A stretch of DNA of 64,000 bases from Erysipelotrichaceae bacterium (GCA_017473265.1 JAFULQ010000002.1:1-64000), one strand, 5' to 3'. Numbered from the stretch's first letter, positions 47,353-56,307 are shown. Numbers and translations are program-made. The notes: generated by a model not told the origin, from the sequence alone.

Positions 47353-48936
47353 CACTTTGATTTGACTTTCTTGTTCAACTGGTTTTCTTAACAATTCTTC
47401 TTGATACTTTTTCCACTCTTTAACAACACCCTTACGGATAATTGTACTATTTGGACCAAATTCAATCGCAAAACCTGCACGAGATTCTGTTACTTTAAAG
47501 ACGTCAATTTCTTCTAATAATCGATAATTTAATTTCGTTGGATCATATAACATAACTGTAATTTTATTTAATGAAGAATTGATAATACGAATATTCGCAA
47601 CACCACCAATAGCTTCAATAAAAGTAAATAGTGTATCTTCATTTTTATGAATATCCAAGAAATCACCAGCTAATACTTTATAGTATAGATTTGTCATTAA
47701 GAAATATAGAATGAAATAAATAACACCAACAATTAAAATAATCATAATTGTTTGAGCATAATTTTCATTTCCAAAGTAACCAATCAATGATGTTAATGTA
47801 CCTGGCATAGCTGTTTCCAATGCTCCTGTAAATGTATAACCCAATTGTACAGATAAACCTGTAAATATTGCAAACAGTGCACTCATTGATAATACGTGCA
47901 TGAAATATAACATTGGAGCTGATACAATTAATAAGATTTCTAATGGAATTAATGTTCCATTAAATACAGAAACAAAAGTCGCTAACACGAAGAAGAAAGC
48001 ATATTTTCTTTTTTCCATTTTGTCTGTATGTAAAAAGAACATTGCCCAAATCATTCCAGGAACTGCAAACATATTCATTACATAATATGGAGTAATGAAT
48101 CTTCCATATCCAAATGTATCTAAATTTTGTGTTGTTAAAGCAGTCCAAATACTTACATCACCAACATAATTCTTACCAAAAGCATCCATCCAAGATCCAC
48201 CTAAGCTATTTAGCCAAAATGGATTTCTAATTAATACATCCAATCCAAATAATGACATAATACGTTCAATAACACCATACACAAACATATTAATTGGATT
48301 ATAAATATCAGATGCTATCATTTCAAATATTTGTTTTAAGAAGTTAATTACATATGGCCATCCTAATGAGAATAAAATTGCAACTATAACAGTATATATA
48401 ATTGTTGTAATTAATGACCAACTATCATTATCAATAAAAGATAAAACACCATAAGTAAATCGTCTTCTAGAACCCATATAACACATTCTAGTAATGACAA
48501 CTACAATAATACTTGATAACAACCCAGTTACTAATGGATAACGAATACCACCAGCAGATAACAATACTACTTTCGCATCAATTTGCATTCCTAAAAAAGA
48601 AGAATAACAATAACTTGGTAAATCCGTTGTTGCAACAAACATCGTCACTACATGGAAAATAACAAAAGCAATTACACCAACATAAGCTGGGACTGAATCT
48701 TCATATCGTTTAGATAATAATTTAATTACAATTAACATTGGAAATAATGCAATTAAGAAACTACCTACATATTTTAAAAATCTACAAATTGATAAGAATA
48801 TTTCATTTGTTACATTGATATAAGGTGTAATATTGGGATTTATAAAAAAATCACCAATCCCCATAAGTACGATTGCTATAAAAAACATTTTCAAAGGAAA
48901 TTGAAGAATTTCTAGCAATGAATACCATCTTTTCAT
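47347..48936 (-). CDS. PTS EIICB-like membrane protein (glucose family), catalytic residues missing
   Basis: 529 aa. About ten membrane helices, then a C-terminal EIIB-type domain (438-510). The EIIC loop normally G-I-T-E-P-x-E reads GTLIPLE at 327-333, with the first Glu replaced by Ile. In the EIIB domain the phosphorylated Cys of the D-A-C-A-T-R-L-R motif is Ser455 (NSSLNKIT). So it cannot follow the normal PTS phosphate relay. It may be a facilitator, a sensor, or a decayed paralogue; the intact frame and strong signals argue against recent decay. ATG 48936 follows AGGTGA. No EIIA or sugar gene is beside it. Confidence 0.75.
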   Translation of the reverse strand: MKRWYSLLEILQFPLKMFFIAIVLMGIGDFFINPNITPYINVTNEIFLSICRFLKYVGSFLIALFPMLIVIKLLSKRYEDSVPAYVGVIAFVIFHVVTMFVATTDLPSYCYSSFLGMQIDAKVVLLSAGGIRYPLVTGLLSSIIVVVITRMCYMGSRRRFTYGVLSFIDNDSWSLITTIIYTVIVAILFSLGWPYVINFLKQIFEMIASDIYNPINMFVYGVIERIMSLFGLDVLIRNPFWLNSLGGSWMDAFGKNYVGDVSIWTALTTQNLDTFGYGRFITPYYVMNMFAVPGMIWAMFFLHTDKMEKRKYAFFFVLATFVSVFNGTLIPLEILLIVSAPMLYFMHVLSMSALFAIFTGLSVQLGYTFTGALETAMPGTLTSLIGYFGNENYAQTIMIILIVGVIYFILYFLMTNLYYKVLAGDFLDIHKNEDTLFTFIEAIGGVANIRIINSSLNKITVMLYDPTKLNYRLLEEIDVFKVTESRAGFAIEFGPNSTIIRKGVVKEWKKYQEELLRKPVEQESQIKVK

Positions 48937-49038
48937 TTTTTTATCACCTCTATATAATATAATATCATTATAAAAAGTTGCTTTCAACAAAAGGAAAATT
49001 TTGTAGTTGTTTTTAATAGACTAGAAAAGAGGATTATT

Positions 49039-49584
49039 ATGCTTGATAATAAAGAAGTAGAATTAAAAATGATTTTAACTAAGGAACAATTTGATGCATT
49101 ATTACAATTTTATTTACCATCAAATTTTATCAAACAAACGAATTATTACTTTTCTTCAACAAACAAAACGAATTTTCAATCTATTAGAATTAGAGAAAAA
49201 GAAGGAAAATATCTTTTTACTTTAAAAGAAAAATATCCAGATTATGTACAAGAATATGAAAAATATACTCATTCCTTAAATTTAATGGATGATAGCGATA
49301 TTCTTAAAGTTTTGGAAGAAAGAAAATTATATCCTCCGTATAATGAGATTGGTAAGTTAACAACCAAGCGATTCACTTATGTAATTCCAAATCAAGCAGA
49401 GTTATGTTTTGATATCAATGAATATTATGGAATTATAGATTATGAAATTGAATATGAAGTAATCAATCCTCATAATCATCTCGAAGCTTTTGTAAACATT
49501 CTAAAACAAGCAAACATCCAATTTATCCCTAACCCTATCTCCAAAGTAAAACGTTGTTTACAAGCAAAAGAAAAGAACGACTAG
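49039..49584 (+). CDS. CYTH domain protein (triphosphate tunnel fold)
   Basis: 181 aa. N-terminal E-x-E-x-K (Glu6, Glu8, Lys10) and later basic/acidic tunnel residues such as RIREKEGKYLFTLKEK and ELCFDINEYYGIIDYEIEYE. The family hydrolyses triphosphates (thiamine-PPP or inorganic PPP) or makes cAMP. Here a YjbK-like phosphatase is most likely. Divergent from the EIICB-like gene. Confidence 0.88.
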   Translation: MLDNKEVELKMILTKEQFDALLQFYLPSNFIKQTNYYFSSTNKTNFQSIRIREKEGKYLFTLKEKYPDYVQEYEKYTHSLNLMDDSDILKVLEERKLYPPYNEIGKLTTKRFTYVIPNQAELCFDINEYYGIIDYEIEYEVINPHNHLEAFVNILKQANIQFIPNPISKVKRCLQAKEKND

Positions 49585-49599
49585 CGTCGTTCTTTTTTA
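49573..49599. terminator. Bidirectional terminator after the CYTH gene
   Basis: Stem AAGAACGAC/GTCGTTCTT (49573-49581 with 49586-49594) with loop TAGC containing the CYTH stop, then T-runs on both strands. Confidence 0.85.
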
Positions 49600-50523
49600 T
49601 TCGATAATTACTTGTTCATCTTGATCAAAATATTTTACTAAAGAAGTTTTAATTGTGTCATTTGTTAAAACATGAAATACATATTTGTCTTTTTCATCTT
49701 TAACAACACTCTTCCACATAAGAATATGTCCAAGCAATAATTTTAATTTATTCGCATCTTTATATCCAATATGAGCAGGAATGTAAATATGAATAGAACC
49801 ATTAATCCACTTCATCCATTCATATTCACTATAAATTAATGGATATACCCATTCATCATTTTTACGAATTTCTTTGAATACATTTTTATTTTTCTTACTT
49901 TCTGATTCTGTATATGGATAATCTTGAACTTTAGTGTGTAATGCAGAAATTTTTAATAAATTAACATCTTCTTCAAATTTCAATACATCTACTACTTTGT
50001 TATTCATAGCAGCTGACCAAATATCAATACCAATTTCTTTTGCTTTTTCTAAAATTTGGCATGTGATTGTACTTCCATTCTTATCATCTAAATACATGTA
50101 ACTTTCCATATTTACTGGAACATTCATACCAAATTCTGATAAATAGATTGGATGATTAAAGAAAAGCACATCTTGAATATATAAACAATTCAATTGTTCT
50201 GGCAATTCACCATCACTAGTTAAATTACAAATAGCTTCAGATAATTCTGCTTTTGTGCTATATCCATTTTCTTGTTGATATTGTCTCCACATTTGATCAA
50301 AACTCATTGTACGGTTTTTAATGTATTTACCATATCCTACAATTCCCTTTTCATTCCCTTTTTGACCATTTATTGTTTTTGTTAAAAAGAAAATCATATC
50401 TCCTGGGTGAAAATTTCTAATTTTCTTTTGTGACATTGGTCTCCAAAAGTTTAATGACTGATTACCATTTAATCTATGAAACTCAATCATATTTTTATCA
50501 GTCACATATACAATAGATGCCAT
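49597..50523 (-). CDS. Protein with EVE/PUA-like N-terminal domain
   Basis: 308 aa. I do not recognise a named family. The N-terminal ~90 residues have the pattern of EVE/PUA/ASCH-like domains: N-FWRP start, F-H-P-G-D-M-I-F-F-L (38-47) and GIVGYGKY (60-67). Such domains bind modified bases in nucleic acids. The rest is mixed alpha/beta with no recognised motif. ATG 50523 follows GGAGGTGA. A perfect parS site lies 19-34 bp upstream of its start. The domain call is by pattern only. Confidence 0.55.
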   Translation of the reverse strand: MASIVYVTDKNMIEFHRLNGNQSLNFWRPMSQKKIRNFHPGDMIFFLTKTINGQKGNEKGIVGYGKYIKNRTMSFDQMWRQYQQENGYSTKAELSEAICNLTSDGELPEQLNCLYIQDVLFFNHPIYLSEFGMNVPVNMESYMYLDDKNGSTITCQILEKAKEIGIDIWSAAMNNKVVDVLKFEEDVNLLKISALHTKVQDYPYTESESKKNKNVFKEIRKNDEWVYPLIYSEYEWMKWINGSIHIYIPAHIGYKDANKLKLLLGHILMWKSVVKDEKDKYVFHVLTNDTIKTSLVKYFDQDEQVIIE

Positions 50524-50541
50524 ATCTTCACCTCCAACAAT

Positions 50542-50557
50542 TGTTTCACGTGAAACA
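50542..50557. promoter_or_regulatory. parS site (ParB/Spo0J binding)
   Basis: TGTTTCACGTGAAACA is a perfect 16-bp palindrome identical to the ParB consensus. About 13 kb from oriC, just upstream of the EVE-like gene start. Confidence 0.92.
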
Positions 50558-50598
50558 CTATAATTATTATACAAAATTAATCAACAAAACTCACCATT

Positions 50599-51276
50599 TT
50601 ATGAATTAATATTTACTGAATTATAAACTTTTTGAGCCCATAATAAATCAATTTCAAAATCATTAAATCGATTTATTACACCTTCATATTCTTTTTCTAA
50701 TCGTGTATATTCCATCTCATCAAAAGATATTGCTCTTACATTATCAATAACATCTTTTTCAAATAAGATAAACACACATTCAGCACTACCATCTACATTC
50801 ACAAAAATAATATCATCTAAATTATTCAATTCTTTATCATATCCATTTACAATGAATTCATATTTATATAATTCAATAATACGATCATCTAAATCTCTAT
50901 CAAAAATTCTAACCTTCTCTTTTAATCGTTCATATTCATTCACAATACGATATTTATAAGATAATTCTTTAAAATTTGATTTTAATTCACTATTAATTGT
51001 ATTTACAAACGTATTAAACTCTTCCTTTTGTTTATCTACATTTTCATTATTGGTATAACGAATCATATAATGAACATCCATATCGTTATAAGTAAATGGA
51101 TAAGATAAATAGAACATCTTGCCACATTTAGGACATGTTAATACAAACAATTCATCATTAATCACTTTATCTTTCAAAATTGGATTCAAAGTTACATTAA
51201 CAGAATCAAATACATCATATTCCATTACTTCATTACATTGATTACAAGTTACATTTCTATAAATTTGACTTATCAT
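50599..51276 (-). CDS. CpXC domain protein
   Basis: 225 aa. CxxC pairs C11/C14 and C48/C51 around an N-terminal zinc-ribbon-like CpXC domain, then an acidic C-terminal region. The function of the family is unknown. ATG 51276 has a weak AAAGGAG upstream. It probably follows recR in transcription; its gap to recR is 33 bp. Confidence 0.85.
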   Translation of the reverse strand: MISQIYRNVTCNQCNEVMEYDVFDSVNVTLNPILKDKVINDELFVLTCPKCGKMFYLSYPFTYNDMDVHYMIRYTNNENVDKQKEEFNTFVNTINSELKSNFKELSYKYRIVNEYERLKEKVRIFDRDLDDRIIELYKYEFIVNGYDKELNNLDDIIFVNVDGSAECVFILFEKDVIDNVRAISFDEMEYTRLEKEYEGVINRFNDFEIDLLWAQKVYNSVNINS

Positions 51277-51309
51277 ATATTTACTCCTTTTATTAATAAA
51301 AAGATAGAA

Positions 51310-51894
51310 TTATTGTTTAATTCTACCTTCCATTGCTTTAATTAAAGTTAATTCATCCGCATAATCCAAATTAGCACCCATAGGTAATCCATGAGCTAAT
51401 CTTGTTACTTCAACATTTCTTTCTTTTAACGTCTTCGATAAATATAAAGCTGTTGTTTCACCATCCAATGTAGGATTTGTCGCAATAATTACTTCACGAA
51501 TACCTTCTAATCTTTCATATAAAGATTTGATATTGATATCATCAGGTAAAATTCCTTTAGTTGTTGAAATTGCACCATTTAATACATGGTAATATCCACT
51601 ATACCCTGTTTTTTCTATTGCAAAGATATCTTTAGGATGTTGTACAACACAAATATACTCTTTTTTTCTATTTTCATTTGCACAAATATCACAAATATTA
51701 CCTTCAGTAATATTTCCACAAATACTACAGGTTTTAATGTTATTTTTTACTTTTAATAAACTTGATGCGAAATCTTCTACATCTTCAACGGATTGATCCA
51801 AAATACACAAAGCATATCTCTCTGCGGTTTTAGCACCAACACCAGGTAAAGATTTAAATGCATCAATCAAATTTTGTAATGATTTAGGATACAT
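51310..51894 (-). CDS. recR: Recombination mediator RecR
   Basis: 194 aa. HhH at the N-terminus (LPGVGAKTAERYAL), C4 zinc finger C56/C59/C68/C71, and a Toprim domain (VATNPTLDGETTALYL). Works with RecF (also here) and RecO in gap repair. Starts one base after the dnaX stop, with no ybaB between them. Confidence 0.96.
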   Translation of the reverse strand: MYPKSLQNLIDAFKSLPGVGAKTAERYALCILDQSVEDVEDFASSLLKVKNNIKTCSICGNITEGNICDICANENRKKEYICVVQHPKDIFAIEKTGYSGYYHVLNGAISTTKGILPDDINIKSLYERLEGIREVIIATNPTLDGETTALYLSKTLKERNVEVTRLAHGLPMGANLDYADELTLIKAMEGRIKQ

Positions 51895-51895
51895 A

Positions 51896-53623
51896 TTAAT
51901 CCTCCTTAATAATTACATTTCCTTGTCCAAATAATTGAATTACTTTTTCTTCTACACTAAGATTTTTAGGTGTTTCAATTTTTTGTTCCACTTTTTCTTT
52001 GATATAGCTTTTAGAAGATGGTAAAGTACCATTACTTCTTCTTACCTTAAACAATTCAATTAATTTTGTGCGTTCTTCTGCAATTAAAGCAACTACACAA
52101 CGGTCATTGCCTAATACTTTTACTAATAATTCTTGTAATTCATCAGTATCACTAAAATTATTAATTTCATTAGCTATTGACTTATTCGTTACTGCTAAGA
52201 TAAGACTATCTTCGCTAGCTGCAACAATTTCAGCAGATTTTAATAAGTTTGCATATTTAGCATATTGAATATCAAATTGATATTTGTTAAATAAGTTCCA
52301 TGAACTTAAATCTTTTTCTTTTTGCGTTTTGTTAGCTTCTACTAGCATTTCTAATAACATTTCATAATCAATCTCAACATCTTCTGGAGTTTTAATATTT
52401 TCTACTACTTCTTTTTTAACTTCTTCAAATGTTTCACGTGAAACATCAATAGACATTTCTTTTAATTTATTTTTTAAATCATCAACATTACGAACAACGT
52501 TTACAGGTTCTGTTTTTTCAACAACTACTTTAACTTCTTCTTTTTTATTAAATAAATCTGTAGCTTTAATTAACATAACCTCAAAATAAGAATTTACATT
52601 TGTAGAGAAGCGATACTTTTCAATAGTATCTAATAATAAATCAATTAAAGAAACTAACTCCTTAGCACGATAATCATACAAGATAGATTCTACTTCCTTT
52701 TTATTTAATTTATTCAACAATTCTACATTTTCAACATATGAATAAATTAAAATTTCTTTAGAAATTTCCATTAAATCCGCAGTTAAGCGTTTAATATCTA
52801 CCCCTCTATCAAAATATTGTTTAGCTAATGATAATAATTGGTCTACATCTTTATTATGAATAAGTCTTAACATAGTTATTAATTCTTCACTAGAAACTAA
52901 ACCATAAATTTCAGATACATCTTCAATACGAATACCATCAATAGCATAAGATACACATTGATCTAAGATACTTAATGCATCACGCATTCCACCATCTGCT
53001 AATCTAGCAATTAATTGTAGTGCATCATCGCTGCAAATAATATCAGCATCTTCGCAAACAATACGCAAGCGATTTACAATATCATTATCAGCCACTTTAC
53101 CAAAATCATATCTTTGACAACGAGATAAGATAGTTGGCAGTACTTTATGTGGTTCTGTTGTAGCTAAAATGAAAATAACATGTGCAGGTGGTTCTTCTAA
53201 TGTTTTTAATAAAGCATTAAAAGCACCTTGAGTTAACATATGAACCTCATCAATAATATAAACTTTATATTTAGATTGTAGAGGTGCATACTTTACTTTT
53301 TCAATTAAATCACGAATTTCATCAACACCATTATTACTAGCTGCGTCAATTTCTATAACATCTGGATGTGTTCCTTCAATAATAGCTAAACAATTATCAC
53401 ATAAGTTACATGGTTCTTCGTTATAATCAGCACAATTTACCGCTCTAGCAAAAATTTTAGCTAAAGTTGTTTTTCCTGTTCCTCTAGGACCACAAAATAA
53501 ATATGCATGTGCAATATGATCTTTTTTAATTGAATTTCTTAGTGTTTGAATAATATATTTTTGCCCAACAACCTCATTAAAAGCTAATGGACGATATGTA
53601 CGATATAGTGCTTTATATGCCAT
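51896..53623 (-). CDS. dnaX: DNA polymerase III gamma/tau subunit
   Basis: 575 aa. Walker A GPRGTGKT at 45-52, zinc module CADYNEEPCNLCDNC near 64-78, Walker B and LLKTLEEPP. The C-terminal tau domain begins near 370. A perfect parS lies in the codons near residue 395. The A6G tracts in the gene are out of the frame needed for the known dnaX frameshift. TATAAT at 53650-53655. Confidence 0.96.
   Translation of the reverse strand: MAYKALYRTYRPLAFNEVVGQKYIIQTLRNSIKKDHIAHAYLFCGPRGTGKTTLAKIFARAVNCADYNEEPCNLCDNCLAIIEGTHPDVIEIDAASNNGVDEIRDLIEKVKYAPLQSKYKVYIIDEVHMLTQGAFNALLKTLEEPPAHVIFILATTEPHKVLPTILSRCQRYDFGKVADNDIVNRLRIVCEDADIICSDDALQLIARLADGGMRDALSILDQCVSYAIDGIRIEDVSEIYGLVSSEELITMLRLIHNKDVDQLLSLAKQYFDRGVDIKRLTADLMEISKEILIYSYVENVELLNKLNKKEVESILYDYRAKELVSLIDLLLDTIEKYRFSTNVNSYFEVMLIKATDLFNKKEEVKVVVEKTEPVNVVRNVDDLKNKLKEMSIDVSRETFEEVKKEVVENIKTPEDVEIDYEMLLEMLVEANKTQKEKDLSSWNLFNKYQFDIQYAKYANLLKSAEIVAASEDSLILAVTNKSIANEINNFSDTDELQELLVKVLGNDRCVVALIAEERTKLIELFKVRRSNGTLPSSKSYIKEKVEQKIETPKNLSVEEKVIQLFGQGNVIIKED
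52430..52445. promoter_or_regulatory. parS site inside dnaX
   Basis: TGTTTCACGTGAAACA, identical to the site at 50542 and 1.9 kb away. In its reading frame it encodes part of D-V-S-R-E-T-F-E of tau. Confidence 0.92.
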
Positions 53624-53658
53624 AGAATAACCTCTCTTACAATATATTTATTATATAA

Positions 53659-53686
53659 TAAAAAAAGCGATAAGACTATCGCTTTT
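53659..53686 (-). terminator. Terminator of tadA
   Basis: Ten-bp perfect stem (53663-53672 with 53677-53686), loop GTCT on the minus strand, U-run. It overlaps the tadA stop. Confidence 0.87.
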
Positions 53687-54140
53687 ACTTTTGACGTTTC
53701 TTTTTAAAGTATTCTTTCAATAAATTTGAACATTCTTCTTCTAATACTCCACCCTTATATTCAGGATAGTGATTAAAACCATTATGATCATACATATGTA
53801 AGCAACTTTCGACACATCCACCTTTAGGATCATATGCACCATATACAACTCTTTTCATTCTAGATAAAATCATAGAACCAGCACACATAGGACATGGTTC
53901 CAATGTTACATATAATGTACAACCATCTAGTCTCCAACTATTTAATTTCTTACATGCTTTTTGTATTGCTAAAATTTCTGCGTGTGCTATTGCATCTTTT
54001 AATTTTTCACGTTTATTGTATGCTCTAGCAATAATTACTCCATCTTTAACAATCACTGCACCAATTGGAACATCATCAATTGCTTCCGCTTTTTTTGCTT
54101 GTTTAATTGCCTCTTTCATAAATAGAATATCATCATTCAT
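53685..54140 (-). CDS. tadA: tRNA-specific adenosine deaminase
   Basis: 151 aa. Zinc site H53-A-E55 and P-C83-P-M-C86. Makes inosine 34 in tRNA-Arg(ACG). ATG 54140 follows GAGGTG and is directly after the SRP RNA gene. The tadA-ffs-dnaX order is common in Firmicutes. Confidence 0.95.
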   Translation of the reverse strand: MNDDILFMKEAIKQAKKAEAIDDVPIGAVIVKDGVIIARAYNKREKLKDAIAHAEILAIQKACKKLNSWRLDGCTLYVTLEPCPMCAGSMILSRMKRVVYGAYDPKGGCVESCLHMYDHNGFNHYPEYKGGVLEEECSNLLKEYFKKKRQK

Positions 54141-54161
54141 ACTTACACCTCTTTTAGATAC

Positions 54162-54244
54162 AAAAAACGGTACACACACAAACCGACTCTTATGGCTGCT
54201 TCCTTCCGGACCTGACCCGATTCAAGCGATTCATGTTGTACCGC
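54162..54244 (-). ncRNA. ffs: Small SRP RNA (4.5S type)
   Basis: The minus strand contains the universal SRP domain IV (GGTCAGGTCC then GGAAGGAAGCAGCC). The ends pair (CGGTACA with TGTACCG) and a U-run follows. About 77 nt plus tail; it lacks the Alu domain of Bacillus scRNA. It binds Ffh for membrane targeting. Ends estimated from pairing and promoter. Confidence 0.95.
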
Positions 54245-54248
54245 TAGT

Positions 54249-54277
54249 ATTATACTATAAACCCAATATCGAAACAA
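54249..54277 (-). promoter_or_regulatory. Promoter of ffs
   Basis: Minus-strand TTGTTT (54272-54277), 17-bp spacer, TATAAT (54249-54254), five bases before the RNA start. Confidence 0.75.
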
Positions 54278-54284
54278 CCTTTTT

Positions 54285-54668
54285 TTAATCAATATCAAAT
54301 TGGAACACCATCTTCTTAGGCTTATTTCTTTTATCAGCTAACTCAATAATTTTATCAATTTCAATACTAGATAAATCATGATTACTTAAATAAGCATCCA
54401 AAAATTTAACGACAGATCCATCATAAATAGTATTAATAATTTCACTAGATTCACTTTTTTGATAATCATCTTTAGATATTAATGATTTTACAAACGTATT
54501 CTCATTCACTAAGATTCCCTTTTCATTCAATCTCTTAATAAATGTATATGTAGTTGATTTTTTCCAGTTAAATTGATCATTACATAATTTAACTAATTGT
54601 GTAGAACAAATTGGTTCATATTGCCATACCAAATTCATAAATTTGATTTCTGTATTCGTTAATCCCAT
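54285..54668 (-). CDS. BlaI/MecI/CopY-family repressor
   Basis: 127 aa. N-terminal winged helix: LTNTEIKFMNLVW and WKKSTTYTFIKRL (recognition helix), typical of BlaI/MecI. The C-terminal dimerisation part is diverged. No BlaR1/MecR1 sensor, beta-lactamase or copper gene is next to it. ATG 54668 follows AAAGGTGG. Probably autoregulated via the operator at 54711. Confidence 0.85.
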   Translation of the reverse strand: MGLTNTEIKFMNLVWQYEPICSTQLVKLCNDQFNWKKSTTYTFIKRLNEKGILVNENTFVKSLISKDDYQKSESSEIINTIYDGSVVKFLDAYLSNHDLSSIEIDKIIELADKRNKPKKMVFQFDID

Positions 54669-54710
54669 AAATATACCACCTTTTATTACTAATATAGTAT
54701 ACAAATAGTT

Positions 54711-54720
54711 TACAAATGTA
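54711..54720. promoter_or_regulatory. Operator of the BlaI-type repressor
   Basis: TACAAATGTA fits the BlaI/MecI/CopY consensus TACA-N2-TGTA and lies just upstream of the TATACT -10 of this gene. Confidence 0.6.
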
Positions 54721-54732
54721 AACTTATATTTC

Positions 54733-54760
54733 AAAAAAAAGGATTCAAATTTGAATCCTT
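54733..54760 (-). terminator. Terminator of serS
   Basis: Nine-bp perfect stem AAGGATTCA/TGAATCCTT with a 4-nt loop, followed by eight U residues. Confidence 0.88.
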
Positions 54761-54765
54761 TTGAC

Positions 54766-56052
54766 CTATTTTTTAGGAGTAATAATTGTTTTACCACCCA
54801 TATATGGACGTAATGCTTCAGGAATTAATACTGAACCATCTTCTTGTAAATTATTTTCTAAGAAAGCAATTAACATTCTAGGAGGAGCTACACAAGTATT
54901 ATTCAATGTATGAGCGAAATATTTACCATTTTCACCATTTACACGAATACCTAAACGACGTGCTTGTGCATCACCTAAATTTGAACAACTACCTACTTCA
55001 AAATATTTTTGTTGTCTTGGAGACCAAGCTTCAACATCGATTGATTTAACTTTTAAATCTGCTAAATCACCTGAACAACATTCTAATGAACGCACAGGAA
55101 TATCCAATGTACGGAAGAAATCAATTGTATTCATATATAATGTTTCAAACCATTTTGGACTATCTTCTGGTTTACATACAACAATCATTTCTTGTTTTTC
55201 AAATTGGTGAATACGATATACACCACGTTCTTCAATACCATGAGCACCTTTTTCTTTTCTAAAACATGGAGAATAACTTGTTAATGTATAAGGTAATTCT
55301 TTTTCTTCTAAAATAGAATCAATAAATTTACCAATCATAGAGTGTTCACTTGTACCAATTAAGTATAAATCTTCACCTTCGATTTTATACATCATATTTT
55401 CCATTTCAGCAAAACTCATAACACCAGTAACAACTTCACTACGAATCATATATGGTGGAATAACATAAGTGAAACCACGATCAATCATGAAGTCTCTAGC
55501 ATAAGAAATAATAGCTGAATGTAATCTAGCAACATCTCCCATTAAATAATAGAAACCATTACCAGCAACTTTACGAGCACTGTCTAAATCAATACCTGCT
55601 AATTTTTCCATAATTTCAGTATGATATGGAACATCAAAAGGTTTTAATGCAGGTTCACCATATTTTTGTAATTCAACGTTTTCACTATCATCTTTTCCAA
55701 TAGGAACTGTTGGATCAATAATATTAGGAATAATCATTTGAATTTGTTTTACTTTAACTTGTAATTCATCTTCTAGTTTTTCAATAGCTGCCATTTCATC
55801 GCCTAATGCTTTTACTTGAGCTTTTACTTCTTCAGCTTCTTCCTTTTTCTTTTGACCCATTAATACACCAATTTGTTTACTTAATGCATTTCTTTGAGCA
55901 CGTAAATTATCTGCCTTTGTTTTACAACCACGATATTGAGCATCTAACTCAATTAATTCATCAACCATAGCTACTTTATGATCTTGGAATTTTTTACGGC
56001 AATTTTCTTTTACTAGTTCCGCATTTTCACGGATAAATTTCATATCTAGCAT
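54766..56052 (-). CDS. serS: Seryl-tRNA synthetase
   Basis: 428 aa, class II. N-terminal coiled-coil arm (35-105) for tRNA-Ser, then motif 2 (FRKEKGAHGIEERGVYRIHQFEKQE) and motif 3 at the end. ATG 56052 follows GGAGG. Controlled by the T-box leader immediately upstream. Confidence 0.97.
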   Translation of the reverse strand: MLDMKFIRENAELVKENCRKKFQDHKVAMVDELIELDAQYRGCKTKADNLRAQRNALSKQIGVLMGQKKKEEAEEVKAQVKALGDEMAAIEKLEDELQVKVKQIQMIIPNIIDPTVPIGKDDSENVELQKYGEPALKPFDVPYHTEIMEKLAGIDLDSARKVAGNGFYYLMGDVARLHSAIISYARDFMIDRGFTYVIPPYMIRSEVVTGVMSFAEMENMMYKIEGEDLYLIGTSEHSMIGKFIDSILEEKELPYTLTSYSPCFRKEKGAHGIEERGVYRIHQFEKQEMIVVCKPEDSPKWFETLYMNTIDFFRTLDIPVRSLECCSGDLADLKVKSIDVEAWSPRQQKYFEVGSCSNLGDAQARRLGIRVNGENGKYFAHTLNNTCVAPPRMLIAFLENNLQEDGSVLIPEALRPYMGGKTIITPKK

Positions 56053-56076
56053 TTCTATTTCCTCCTTAAAATAAAT

Positions 56077-56302
56077 AAAAAAAGACATCACCCACAAAGG
56101 GACGATATCTCGCGTTGCCACCCTTCTTATAGATAATAAAAATTATCTATCACTCAATTAGATAACGGCTAATACCGGAAGTGAATACTTAATTTCCTCA
56201 CTTCACTCCGAGGTTGATTTCCATATATTTTTACATCAGTTTACACCAACCACTGATTCTCTTTGCTAAAAGATATATGTACTTATCCTCATCAACGAGT
56301 TA
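56077..56302 (-). promoter_or_regulatory. T-box leader of serS
   Basis: The minus strand contains the T-box AGGGTGGCAACGCG, stem I with the distal AG-rich loop, and an overlapping terminator (56077-56109) with a U-run. The antiterminator bulge is UGGC, whose C pairs with a G discriminator, as in tRNA-Ser. A UCA in the 3' side of the specifier region is a candidate specifier codon. Uncharged tRNA-Ser would allow readthrough into serS. Confidence 0.92.
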
Positions 56303-56307
56303 ACAGT

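Noticed and set aside
52540-52560. A-rich tract in dnaX as a programmed frameshift site
   Set aside because: The A6G runs are in the wrong codon phase for A-AAA-AAG and no downstream hairpin is evident.
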